From a virus: 24,863 bases of DNA. The DNA lies in the IMG/VR virus record IMGVR_UViG_3300046411_001406, positions 1 to 24,863 of that record; one strand, written 5' to 3'. This document shows positions 11,363 to 18,082 of this stretch, piece by piece (positions within the stretch are counted from its first letter, which is position 1; every line of letters starts with the position of its first letter). The notes beneath the pieces were generated by a model that was not told the origin of the DNA, did no database searches, and worked only from the letters and a program-made list of their open reading frames with translations. The translations under genes were made by a program, and so were the position numbers.

Positions 11363-12787
11363 ATGGCAAAATTAAAATCATTTGAACAGTTTTTATCTGA
11401 AATGGATAGAGCTGAAGAAGTGCAACAAGATGTAGTTGCTACTGCTGAGCCAGTTGAACATTCAGAAGAAGAAGCGGAAGAAGTTCAGGGTAATGGTGAT
11501 GCTGTAGAAGAATCTACTGAAGAAGTAAATGAAGGTGTACACCCTAAATTAAAGAAAGCTCAAAAAGCAATTAAGAACGGCGAAACTGTTTACGGAGAAA
11601 ACGTTAGATTTCCTGGAAGATTTAAAATCATAGAACTTGGAGATATGTTCGCAACAGTGGACTATGAAGATGGTACTAAACCAATGGAAATGGCTTCAAT
11701 GAATATCAGAATTGATTCTTTACAATTTGAATCCGTTGAAACCGAAGACGTAAACGAAGGTATTAGCCCTAAAATTAAGAAAGCTATAAAAGCTGTCGAA
11801 AAAGGAGAAACAGTTTATGGTGAAAACATCAGATTCCCTGGAAGATTTAAGATTTTATCTTTTAACAAAGCTGGTAATATGGCTACCGTAGACTATGAAG
11901 ATGGTACTAAACCAATGGAAATGGCTTCAATGAACATTGCTATTGATAAATTACAATTTGAATCAGCTGAAACTGAAACGGTTGAAGAATCATGTGGAGC
12001 ATGTAACGAAGAACCATGTGTTTGTGAATCTGAAAAAGTTACTGAAGGTAAGAAAATTGCTAAAGCAGACATCGAAGAAGTTGCAGATTTTAGAGACGGT
12101 GAAGGATATTCTTCTAATCAATATTATATTCTAGCTGACTTTGCTCAAGAAAAGCTTGGTGACGGACCATACGACATTAAAGAACTAGAAAAGTTATTAA
12201 AGTCTAAAGAAGTACAAAAAGCACTAAAAGGAGAGGAAGAAATAGACATGGAACATCTTGAAGAATTCTCAGAATCAGTAAAGACAATTACTGAATCTGG
12301 AGAAGAAGCTGGTTTACCTGCTGAAGATTTAAAAGATGAAACTAAAGAAGTTGATAACGATGTTGAAGCTCCTGAAGATAAGTCAAAAGAATTAGAAACT
12401 GAATTAGAAGATACAGTTGACGGTGCAGGTAATGAAGAAATTTCTGAATCTGAAGAATCTGAAGAATCTGAAGAAGTTGCAGAAGAAGAAGCTGAAGAAA
12501 CTAAAGCAGTTTCTGATATGTTATCTGAGGTGTATGAAGCATGTAAAAACGAAGCTAAAGCATGGGAATCTGATGCACATGATGAGCATACAGTAGAAAC
12601 TTACATGAAAGAAAATGCTGCATTAGTTGGTGGATTATCTGCTAAATGCCTTAAAGAAATGAAAGAAGATTATTCTGTTGAAGCTTATGAAGCTGCATGT
12701 AATGAAATGATCGAAGCATATTCTAAGAAAGTGAATGAGATGAAAGAATCTGATTCAGCGGTAGGTGAAGAAACACCAGAAGCTTAA
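11363..12787 (+). CDS. acidic, internally duplicated capsid-targeted protein (prohead core/internal candidate)
   Basis: 474 residues, extremely rich in Glu. The start M-A-K-L-K-S-F-E-Q-F plus L-S-E (11-13) matches the capsid-targeting peptide and cleavage site of the upstream genes. Two tandem repeats of about 75 residues follow (about 56-130 and 131-207), each beginning N-E-G and including G-E-T-V-Y-G-E-N, R-F-P-G-R-F-K-I and D-Y-E-D-G-T-K-P. V-N-E before G occurs at the head of each repeat, and V-T-E, I-T-E and I-S-E follow later, so a prohead protease could cut it into pieces. A C-x-x-C-x-x-x-x-C-x-C cluster lies at 211-221. The C-terminal third is disordered and acidic (E-S-E-E-S-E-E-S-E-E), then helical. 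T4 prohead core proteins (gp22, gp67) are similarly acidic and cleaved, so scaffold or internal-protein function is plausible but inferred. Confidence 0.65.
   Translation: MAKLKSFEQFLSEMDRAEEVQQDVVATAEPVEHSEEEAEEVQGNGDAVEESTEEVNEGVHPKLKKAQKAIKNGETVYGENVRFPGRFKIIELGDMFATVDYEDGTKPMEMASMNIRIDSLQFESVETEDVNEGISPKIKKAIKAVEKGETVYGENIRFPGRFKILSFNKAGNMATVDYEDGTKPMEMASMNIAIDKLQFESAETETVEESCGACNEEPCVCESEKVTEGKKIAKADIEEVADFRDGEGYSSNQYYILADFAQEKLGDGPYDIKELEKLLKSKEVQKALKGEEEIDMEHLEEFSESVKTITESGEEAGLPAEDLKDETKEVDNDVEAPEDKSKELETELEDTVDGAGNEEISESEESEESEEVAEEEAEETKAVSDMLSEVYEACKNEAKAWESDAHDEHTVETYMKENAALVGGLSAKCLKEMKEDYSVEAYEAACNEMIEAYSKKVNEMKESDSAVGEETPEA
11528..11983 (+). repeat. in-gene tandem duplication, two copies of about 225-231 bases
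   Basis: Copy 1 is about 11528-11752 and copy 2 about 11753-11983. They encode the repeated domain of the acidic protein. A 44-base stretch is identical in both (11660-11703 and 11891-11934), while flanking parts have diverged at the codon level. This suggests either recent gene conversion of the core or strong constraint on it. Confidence 0.85.
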
Positions 12788-12813
12788 TACTTAAACAATA
12801 ATATAAACTTTTG

Positions 12814-12848
12814 AAAAGGTCTGTGTATAATACATAGACCTTTTTTAT
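12814..12848 (+). terminator. strong intrinsic terminator after the acidic protein gene
   Basis: AAAAGGTCT (12814-12822) pairs with AGACCTTTT (12836-12844); the inner TGTA/TACA pairs and a G-U pair extend the stem to about 14 bp with a three-base loop, followed by T6. It separates the internal-protein operon from the dCMP deaminase gene. Confidence 0.9.
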
Positions 12849-12860
12849 TTATAAAGAATC

Positions 12861-13367
12861 ATGCCAAGAATATCAGTAGACGTAATTTACATGCAAATAG
12901 CATACCAAGTTTCAAAACTTAGTTATGCAGAGAGAAGAAAGGTAGGATGCATTATCGTTAAAGACGAGCAAATAGTTTCATTCGGATATAATGGAACTCC
13001 ACATGGATTTGACAATACATGTGAAGAAACCCAAACTAGAAACATAGATAATCCTGATCATAAAGAAATATTGATAGAGAAAGGATATGAGTGCGAAGAC
13101 ACTTGTTGTTCTAAACAGGTTACTAAGCAAGAGGTTTTACACGCTGAATCTAATGCGCTAATGAAGATTTCAAAATCTACACTCACTTCAAAGGGAGCTA
13201 TCCTATACACGACAACCTCTCCGTGTTTTGAATGTGCTAAATTAATTATACAAGCAGGTGTAAAGAAAGTATTCTATTGTGAAAGCTATAGAGATATGTC
13301 AGGCATTGCTTTATTAGAAAAGGCTGGAATTATTGTCGAACAAGTAATAGTATGGAATGAGCATTAA
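12861..13367 (+). CDS. dCMP deaminase (ComEB-type cytidine/deoxycytidylate deaminase)
   Basis: 168 residues. It deaminates dCMP to dUMP to feed thymidylate synthesis. The zinc site is complete: H94-A95-E96 (ligand and proton shuttle) and P121-C122-x-x-C125. G-Y-N-G-T-P-H-G (42-49) is the substrate-binding signature of dCMP deaminases, and an extra Cys/His-rich insertion (C-E-D-T-C-C near 78-83) is where T4-type enzymes hold a second, structural zinc. A complete dCTP-regulated enzyme is thus likely, though the allosteric site cannot be judged. It stands between head and tail genes, away from other nucleotide genes, with a terminator just upstream and no strong promoter element seen. Its end overlaps the next gene by 11 bases. 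Confidence 0.95.
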   Translation: MPRISVDVIYMQIAYQVSKLSYAERRKVGCIIVKDEQIVSFGYNGTPHGFDNTCEETQTRNIDNPDHKEILIEKGYECEDTCCSKQVTKQEVLHAESNALMKISKSTLTSKGAILYTTTSPCFECAKLIIQAGVKKVFYCESYRDMSGIALLEKAGIIVEQVIVWNEH

Positions 13368-13578
13368 CAAAAGATTTTTACCAGAAAAGAAAGAATTACA
13401 ATTATTTTTAAAAGAAAACGGAAGCCATAAATTCTACGAAAGGTTTCTAAAAAAGACAGATGTGATGGTAGGACCTAGTTTATCCCATGAATTCATCGAC
13501 GAATTTATGATATACTATCAGAAAGGCAACACACCCGTATTTTATCAAATTCCTCAACTTAAACTTTTTGAAGTTTAA
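13357..13578 (+). CDS. small hypothetical protein
   Basis: 73 residues, starting inside the end of the dCMP deaminase gene (11-base overlap), which suggests coupled translation. The N-terminal third is basic and helical (K-R-F-L-P-E-K-K-E-L-Q-L-F-L-K), with aromatic residues through the rest (F-Y-E-R-F, F-M-I-Y-Y, F-Y-Q-I). It has no signal peptide and no clear membrane helix. It ends with L-K-L-F-E-V, which only by chance echoes the L-K-L-F-E of the capsid-targeting peptides. Function not recognised. Confidence 0.55.
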   Translation: MSINKRFLPEKKELQLFLKENGSHKFYERFLKKTDVMVGPSLSHEFIDEFMIYYQKGNTPVFYQIPQLKLFEV

Positions 13579-13605
13579 GAGTATAATATTTAAATAGGTT
13601 TAATC

Positions 13606-14139
13606 ATGCAAAAAGAAGAGACTAAAGAAGTCCTTAAATATCAGTGGAAAAAAGGAGATAAATTTGGAACTATCGTAGAGGTAAAGGAATCTGATGATAA
13701 GTTTTTATATTTTACAGATGGAAGCAAAATATTCCATGAAGTAGCTTCTGAATTTTTAGAAGAAATAAAGGGAGAAGAGATTCCATTTCCAGGAGCAGAC
13801 TTAATAGGCGAAAACATTATTCCCGATAATAATTCTAAAAAAGAAGTAGTTGTACAACCTAAAGAAGTTAAAAAGGTTGTAGAAGTAGAGGACTCACCAT
13901 TAACACAGTTAATTAAAAACCTATCTTCTAAAAACGTGGAGTCTTTCACCATGGACATAGGGATTAATCTTCCTAAAAAAGAAATTTTTAAAATGCTAGT
14001 TGATAATTCTGAACAAGAAGAATCGGAAATAATCGAAGAGATCAGCAAAGTAGCATCTTCTCAAATAGAGATAAATAACCTACAAGAATTTTTAACAGAA
14101 GAAATTCAAAAATACGTTACTAACTATTATAAATTATAA
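13606..14139 (+). CDS. hypothetical protein, possible morphogenesis factor
   Basis: 177 residues. The N-terminal 55 residues form a small beta-rich unit (Y-Q-W-K-K-G-D-K-F-G-T-I-V-E-V, then K-F-L-Y-F-T-D-G-S-K-I), resembling an SH3-like barrel pattern. A Val/Glu/Lys-rich linker follows (about 80-100), and the C-terminal half is an acidic helical bundle (F-K-M-L-V-D-N-S-E-Q-E-E-S-E-I-I-E-E-I). It is the first gene of a compact run of five (13606-15809) that leads into the tail genes. Position suggests a head-completion, connector or chaperone role, but nothing in the sequence proves it. Confidence 0.6.
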   Translation: MQKEETKEVLKYQWKKGDKFGTIVEVKESDDKFLYFTDGSKIFHEVASEFLEEIKGEEIPFPGADLIGENIIPDNNSKKEVVVQPKEVKKVVEVEDSPLTQLIKNLSSKNVESFTMDIGINLPKKEIFKMLVDNSEQEESEIIEEISKVASSQIEINNLQEFLTEEIQKYVTNYYKL

Positions 14140-14142
14140 CAA

Positions 14143-14532
14143 ATGAGTTTAGCAAGAAAATACAGAAGAGATACTTATAGAAAAATGGGTCTATTAAAAG
14201 CTAAAAATGGCTGGGGTAGATTTTCAGAAAAAGGAATTGCATGGTACGGTCTAAAGCAGGAAGAAGGTAGAGACTTCCACGAAAAGCACATGAGGATGGT
14301 TAATGATCAAATAGAAGAACAGTTAGGTTCTAAACTAAACTCTTTAAAAGAAACGTGGAAAGGACTCAATTACTCAGAAAAAGAAATTGAAATGCTGGAA
14401 GAGGCGTTTACTATAACAAACATAAAAGATAAAGAAACCTGGAGAGAAGATAGAAAAAGGGCAAAGTCTTTGGTAAAAGAAGCTAATAAATCAAAAAAGG
14501 AAAGATTAGCAAATGCAGGAAGTAAATCTTAA
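14143..14532 (+). CDS. hypothetical basic protein
   Basis: 129 residues, Lys/Arg-rich and probably all helical. It starts M-S-L-A-R-K-Y-R-R-D-T-Y-R-K-M-G-L-L and has N-G-W-G-R-F-S-E-K-G-I-A-W-Y-G-L-K in the first third, then long charged helices to the end. Three bases separate it from the preceding stop, and its end overlaps the next gene by 20 bases. A basic N-terminus on a small protein among virion genes could mean DNA or head-neck contact, which is speculation. No known family was recognised. Confidence 0.6.
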   Translation: MSLARKYRRDTYRKMGLLKAKNGWGRFSEKGIAWYGLKQEEGRDFHEKHMRMVNDQIEEQLGSKLNSLKETWKGLNYSEKEIEMLEEAFTITNIKDKETWREDRKRAKSLVKEANKSKKERLANAGSKS

Positions 14533-14824
14533 AATAGCAGATAATGGTGTTATTAAAACTATAACAGATGATAACATTAATGCTGCTGGAGAAAATTACG
14601 AATCTACTGTCGTATATGATTTTGAAAAAGGTATCGAAGATAAGATAAATTTTATAAATGACATATGCATAGATATCGGATTAGATTTTGGTAATTCAAA
14701 ACAATCTAATCAGATACAGGTGAAAAGTGATTGGGGTAATAATTATAAGCCTTCTACCCTTGAAATAAAACATAAAATCCAAGAGCTGAAAAAAGAATTA
14801 GCTGAATTGGAGAAAATGGTATAA
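14513..14824 (+). CDS. hypothetical protein with C-terminal coiled coil
   Basis: 103 residues, acidic. The last 25 residues (E-I-K-H-K-I-Q-E-L-K-K-E-L-A-E-L-E-K-M) show a heptad pattern of a short coiled coil, which suggests it forms an oligomer. The N-terminal part is mixed, with V-V-Y-D-F-E-K-G-I-E-D-K-I-N-F-I-N-D-I. It overlaps the preceding gene by 20 bases in a different frame and shares its last base with the next ATG. Small coiled-coil proteins next to tail genes are often assembly chaperones or neck proteins; no specific match can be offered. Confidence 0.55.
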   Translation: MQEVNLKIADNGVIKTITDDNINAAGENYESTVVYDFEKGIEDKINFINDICIDIGLDFGNSKQSNQIQVKSDWGNNYKPSTLEIKHKIQELKKELAELEKMV

Positions 14825-15222
14825 TGGAAGAAAAGACGATTACTATAGAATGTATATGGTGTAATAGCCGAAAGGAATTTAATAAATTTTGCAGAAATAA
14901 TCCTGGTGAAACTGTCATCGATCATTTTAGTATTAGAAATAAATTAGTAAAATCAGATCCTTACGACACAGAACCACACGCATCAGTAATCGGCCTAGCA
15001 ATAAGAAATTCATTTATAAATGTTTTAAATAAAAATGAAGACTTAAATAAAATCGTTTATTTGTTTAAAAACTTAGATACTGAAACTATAGATAATTTTA
15101 AATTATTTTTAGAAGACACTATTGAACCAATTGCTTCATTAAATTTAACCGTAATTAATAGAGATGATTATCCTAAAAACGTTCTTAAAAGATTTGAAAG
15201 CGTTAAGATAATTGACCTATGA
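14824..15222 (+). CDS. hypothetical protein
   Basis: 132 residues, mixed alpha/beta. The start I-T-I-E-C-I-W-C-N-S-R-K-E-F-N-K-F-C carries three Cys within 17 residues, but no complete zinc motif. The middle holds I-G-L-A-I-R-N-S-F-I-N-V-L-N-K-N and the C-terminal part L-F-L-E-D-T-I-E-P-I-A-S-L-N-L-T-V-I-N. It overlaps the next gene by four bases (ATGA), so the pair is translationally coupled. Position suggests a virion morphogenesis role; sequence alone does not identify it. Confidence 0.55.
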   Translation: MEEKTITIECIWCNSRKEFNKFCRNNPGETVIDHFSIRNKLVKSDPYDTEPHASVIGLAIRNSFINVLNKNEDLNKIVYLFKNLDTETIDNFKLFLEDTIEPIASLNLTVINRDDYPKNVLKRFESVKIIDL

Positions 15223-15809
15223 TAAGACACAAACTTTTTTCAAAGGGCGAAAGGATTCACGCTCTTATTTCAAACTCTAGACATTCTCACATCGTATTTC
15301 CCGTATTGGGGGTTATACATGATGTTAAATTTGATGAGGATATGCCAAGATATCAAATTAGGATTACCAAATTTTACGATAACATAGACTTTTTAAAAAG
15401 ATATTTATTTGGAATGAAATTTTCAAAAGATTTCGGTAATAAAAAAACTACATTTGGCCTTTCTAGAAAGAACTATAAATCTATGAAAGATTTCCAAGAT
15501 CATATTGACTCAAAATGGGAATCATATATGATATCCGTAGATTCCGTAATGTGTGTTAAAACTAAGTCGGAGGTAATACAGTTGTTTAATAACATACAAG
15601 ATTTTTTAATTGAAAGAAATTTTAAAGATATTTATGAACTTTCTAGTAGGAGTGTATATTCAGGAGGTTCCTACTATTATCAATCAAAGGGAGTATATTC
15701 TGCCCATCTCAAGAAATTTTTAGGAGAAAGAGAACCAAAGATGGATAAATATTATGATAAGCTTTTATATAGACCGCAGTCAGACGACCTGGATGACATA
15801 GAATTGTGA
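15219..15809 (+). CDS. hypothetical protein, last gene before the baseplate block
   Basis: 196 residues, rich in Lys, Tyr and Phe. Beta-type stretches near the N-terminus (H-A-L-I-S-N-S-R-H-S-H-I-V-F-P-V-L-G-V) are followed by amphipathic helices and a C-terminal tail rich in Ser/Tyr (S-S-R-S-V-Y-S-G-G-S-Y-Y-Y), ending very acidic (D-D-L-D-D-I-E-L). The internal AGGAGGT string near 15661 is coding, not a ribosome site. It starts inside the previous stop and ends just before an AATATATAA motif, so it closes the five-gene morphogenesis run. No family recognised. Confidence 0.6.
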   Translation: MIRHKLFSKGERIHALISNSRHSHIVFPVLGVIHDVKFDEDMPRYQIRITKFYDNIDFLKRYLFGMKFSKDFGNKKTTFGLSRKNYKSMKDFQDHIDSKWESYMISVDSVMCVKTKSEVIQLFNNIQDFLIERNFKDIYELSSRSVYSGGSYYYQSKGVYSAHLKKFLGEREPKMDKYYDKLLYRPQSDDLDDIEL

Positions 15810-15817
15810 ATATATAA
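15809..15817 (+). promoter_or_regulatory. RATATATAA motif before the tail/baseplate block
   Basis: AATATATAA, starting at the last base of the preceding stop codon. A 27-base A-rich leader separates it from the ATG at 15845. It is in the right place for a late promoter driving the 15845-24156 operon. Confidence 0.5.
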
Positions 15818-15844
15818 AACATAGTAAAAACATAATATTAAAAT

Positions 15845-17602
15845 ATGCCATTATTTGGGTTAGTATCTACTGCAACAGTTTCCAGTTTAAAATCATCTGT
15901 TTCCGGTTTCGGAGACAAGGTTGATAATTTTTTCGATTTATCCAGTCCGGACGGATCAGGAGTACCTAAGAATGTTGATCCACAAGACACTATTCTTGGA
16001 ACGTTTGATAATCCAAATGCAAGAAGTAGGGCAATGTTAGTTGGAGAACCTCTCAGTAATGTTAGACCCGGCGGCAAAGCACAATACTATACACAAGAGG
16101 CTGAATCCGTAATATATTACAAGAGAGGTGCTGACGGAAAAGACACTAAAGAAGAGATTACAGACGGAAAGCATGCATATTCCGTGTTTAACAAATATTC
16201 TCTTGTAAATTATAGGGGTAGTTTCTTTACACCGGGTGGATCTGCAAAGGCAAAAGGAGCAGACAAAGAGGAATATAATAAAATAGATGAAAGAACTTTA
16301 GATAACCCTACTGTTTCTAAAATAGTTGAAATTACTAAAAACAATGCTTCTTCCGCAAGTGGCTATGGATATATGTATAATTATGCAGATTTTGCATTAT
16401 GCAGATATAATGGTAAAATACCTAATAATTATCTATTAACGCTTAGAAGATTCCCATATCCTGTACAGGATGATATTATCACGCCGATGAATATTGATAA
16501 GGCCGGAAAGCCTAGAGAAGTTGATCAGCCAGATATTGCGAGAGCAGTTACGTGGATGAGTGAAGTTACAGGTAACAGTATGTCTGATATTTTAGGGTGG
16601 TCTCATGGATATAATTGGAAAGATGAATCAGCAAGTGTGCAAACTAAACAATCTACTAATTCCAGTAGAAGAGGTGCCTTCGGTCAGTTTTTGGATTCAA
16701 GTGTAATAGGTACTGCAGCTGCTAATGCTGCTGCGGGTGTTGATGGAATCACAGCACAAAGAAGAAAAAACGGAGGAAGCGGATACGATTACATGGAAAA
16801 TACATATCCAAATCACGTATTTGGACCTGTTAATGTTATAAAAGATGTTGCCTTTAGAGAGCAAGGACTAACGTTTAGTCAAGAATTCAAACTTAAATTT
16901 GAATATGAATTAAGATCTTTCGGAGGAGCAAACCCTAAAGTTATGATGCTAGATCAATTGGCTAACATCATGGTTTTAACATCTAGTCAAGCTCCATTCT
17001 GGGGAGGAGCCGTAAGATATGTTGGAAGCGGAGGAGCAGGAAAACCTTTAGGAGATTTAAGTTTAATTAAATCTGGTAATTATAGCGGATTTATTAAAAG
17101 TGTCGCTTCGGGATTAGGAGATATGTTCCAAGGTGTTAAAAAGGATGTTGCTAATTTAGCATCTGGAAAGGATAGTAAATTCTTAAATAATATATTAGGT
17201 GGAACACTAATGAAACTATTTAATTCTCCATCAGGTGGACAGGCAGCAGCTTCTCTATTAACAGGAGATCCTACTGGTGCATGGCACCTTACAGTTGGAA
17301 ATCCATTAAATCCTATTATGATGGTAGGTAATCTTACATGTAGAGAAACTAATGTAACCTTTGAAGGAGGATTGGGTGTTCAGGATTTTCCAGAAAGAAT
17401 GGTTGTTGAAATAACATTAAAGCCTGGTAGAGGTAGAGATAAATTAGATATTGAATCTATGTTTAATATGGGTAGAGGTAGATTTTATTTACAACCTGAA
17501 GACGGAGTTGATGTTAATAAAGTTTATGTGGAAACTGCATACGGTGGAAAAGATAAGAGAAAGGCTCTTAACTCTGAATTTAGAAAAATAGCTAACGGGT
17601 AA
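15845..17602 (+). CDS. baseplate/tail-tube-associated structural protein
   Basis: 585 residues, Gly- and Ser-rich, no signal peptide. The C-terminal region (about 470-555) contains G-A-W-H-L-T-V-G-N-P-L-N-P-I, then G-N-L-T-C-R-E and D-F-P-E-R-M-V-V-E-I-T-L-K-P-G-R-G-R-D, then E-S-M-F-N-M-G-R-G-R-F-Y. I know this run of motifs from tail-tube-fold proteins of distant T4-like and jumbo phages, where it lies in proteins capping the baseplate hub or starting the tube (T4 gp48/gp54 role). Residues about 180-225 (R-Y-N-G-K-I-P-N-N-Y-L-L-T-L-R-R-F-P-Y-P-V) are another conserved patch. The Gly/Ala-rich middle is probably a flexible insertion. It is first in the operon, three bases from the LysM protein. 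Structural role confident, exact T4 equivalent uncertain. Confidence 0.7.
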   Translation: MPLFGLVSTATVSSLKSSVSGFGDKVDNFFDLSSPDGSGVPKNVDPQDTILGTFDNPNARSRAMLVGEPLSNVRPGGKAQYYTQEAESVIYYKRGADGKDTKEEITDGKHAYSVFNKYSLVNYRGSFFTPGGSAKAKGADKEEYNKIDERTLDNPTVSKIVEITKNNASSASGYGYMYNYADFALCRYNGKIPNNYLLTLRRFPYPVQDDIITPMNIDKAGKPREVDQPDIARAVTWMSEVTGNSMSDILGWSHGYNWKDESASVQTKQSTNSSRRGAFGQFLDSSVIGTAAANAAAGVDGITAQRRKNGGSGYDYMENTYPNHVFGPVNVIKDVAFREQGLTFSQEFKLKFEYELRSFGGANPKVMMLDQLANIMVLTSSQAPFWGGAVRYVGSGGAGKPLGDLSLIKSGNYSGFIKSVASGLGDMFQGVKKDVANLASGKDSKFLNNILGGTLMKLFNSPSGGQAAASLLTGDPTGAWHLTVGNPLNPIMMVGNLTCRETNVTFEGGLGVQDFPERMVVEITLKPGRGRDKLDIESMFNMGRGRFYLQPEDGVDVNKVYVETAYGGKDKRKALNSEFRKIANG

Positions 17603-17604
17603 GA

Positions 17605-18078
17605 ATGAAATTATATAGTATAGATAAAAAAGAAATATCTGAAGGAAAACTAACAATGTCAACTCCTTCTTTTATTTTTCTAGAAATGGCAGAAAGTTCC
17701 GTTCAATCTGTTCATGTTGTTGAAAATGATGAAACATGTAGAATAGATCTAGTGTCTCTTTCCGAATACGGAACACATGACCATGTGGATGCTATTTTAA
17801 AGTTTAATGGAATATCTAATCCTTTTTCAATCACAGAAGGAGATGTTCTTCTTATACCTAAGATAGATGTTGCTAAGAAAAAATGGAAGCTTACCTTAAA
17901 TAAAAACTATAAAAATCCTATTAGAGATCAGTTTATAAACACGAAAAGATTACCTGTGAAGGATGCTAATAGAATTAAGTATTTAAGCAAGAAATATAAT
18001 AAAGAAATATTGCCACCTAATATATTACAATCGGGGCAAACCAATATCGAAGTTACTAACGGGGAAATAAGAACTTAA
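17605..18078 (+). CDS. baseplate protein with LysM-like domain (gp53-like)
   Basis: 157 residues. Residues about 45-86 read R-I-D-L-V-S-L-S-E-Y-G-T, then a helix with A-I-L-K-F-N-G-I-S-N-P and finally I-T-E-G-D-V-L-L-I-P. This is the beta-alpha-alpha-beta order of a LysM domain, as found in T4 gp53 and in P2 gpX-type tail proteins, where the domain links the hub with wedge or sheath parts rather than digesting the wall. The N-terminal 40 residues and the basic C-terminal 70 residues flank it without known motifs. Its position, between a tube-fold protein and the gp27-like hub, agrees with a baseplate assembly role. Confidence 0.7.
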   Translation: MKLYSIDKKEISEGKLTMSTPSFIFLEMAESSVQSVHVVENDETCRIDLVSLSEYGTHDHVDAILKFNGISNPFSITEGDVLLIPKIDVAKKKWKLTLNKNYKNPIRDQFINTKRLPVKDANRIKYLSKKYNKEILPPNILQSGQTNIEVTNGEIRT

Positions 18079-18082
18079 AAGT

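Noticed and set aside
11937-12134. Second + frame ORF inside the acidic protein gene
   Set aside because: Low-complexity Leu/Lys translation of a Glu-rich gene in another frame; the main frame has clear repeats.
13641-14048. Minus-strand ORF of 135 codons
   Set aside because: Mirror of the gene at 13606; the composition (Ser/Leu/Thr-rich) is that of a reverse-complement shadow of Glu/Lys-rich coding sequence.
15658-15667. AGGAGGT, a Shine-Dalgarno-like string
   Set aside because: Lies inside the gene at 15219 with no start codon at suitable distance; leaders in this window do not use Shine-Dalgarno sites.
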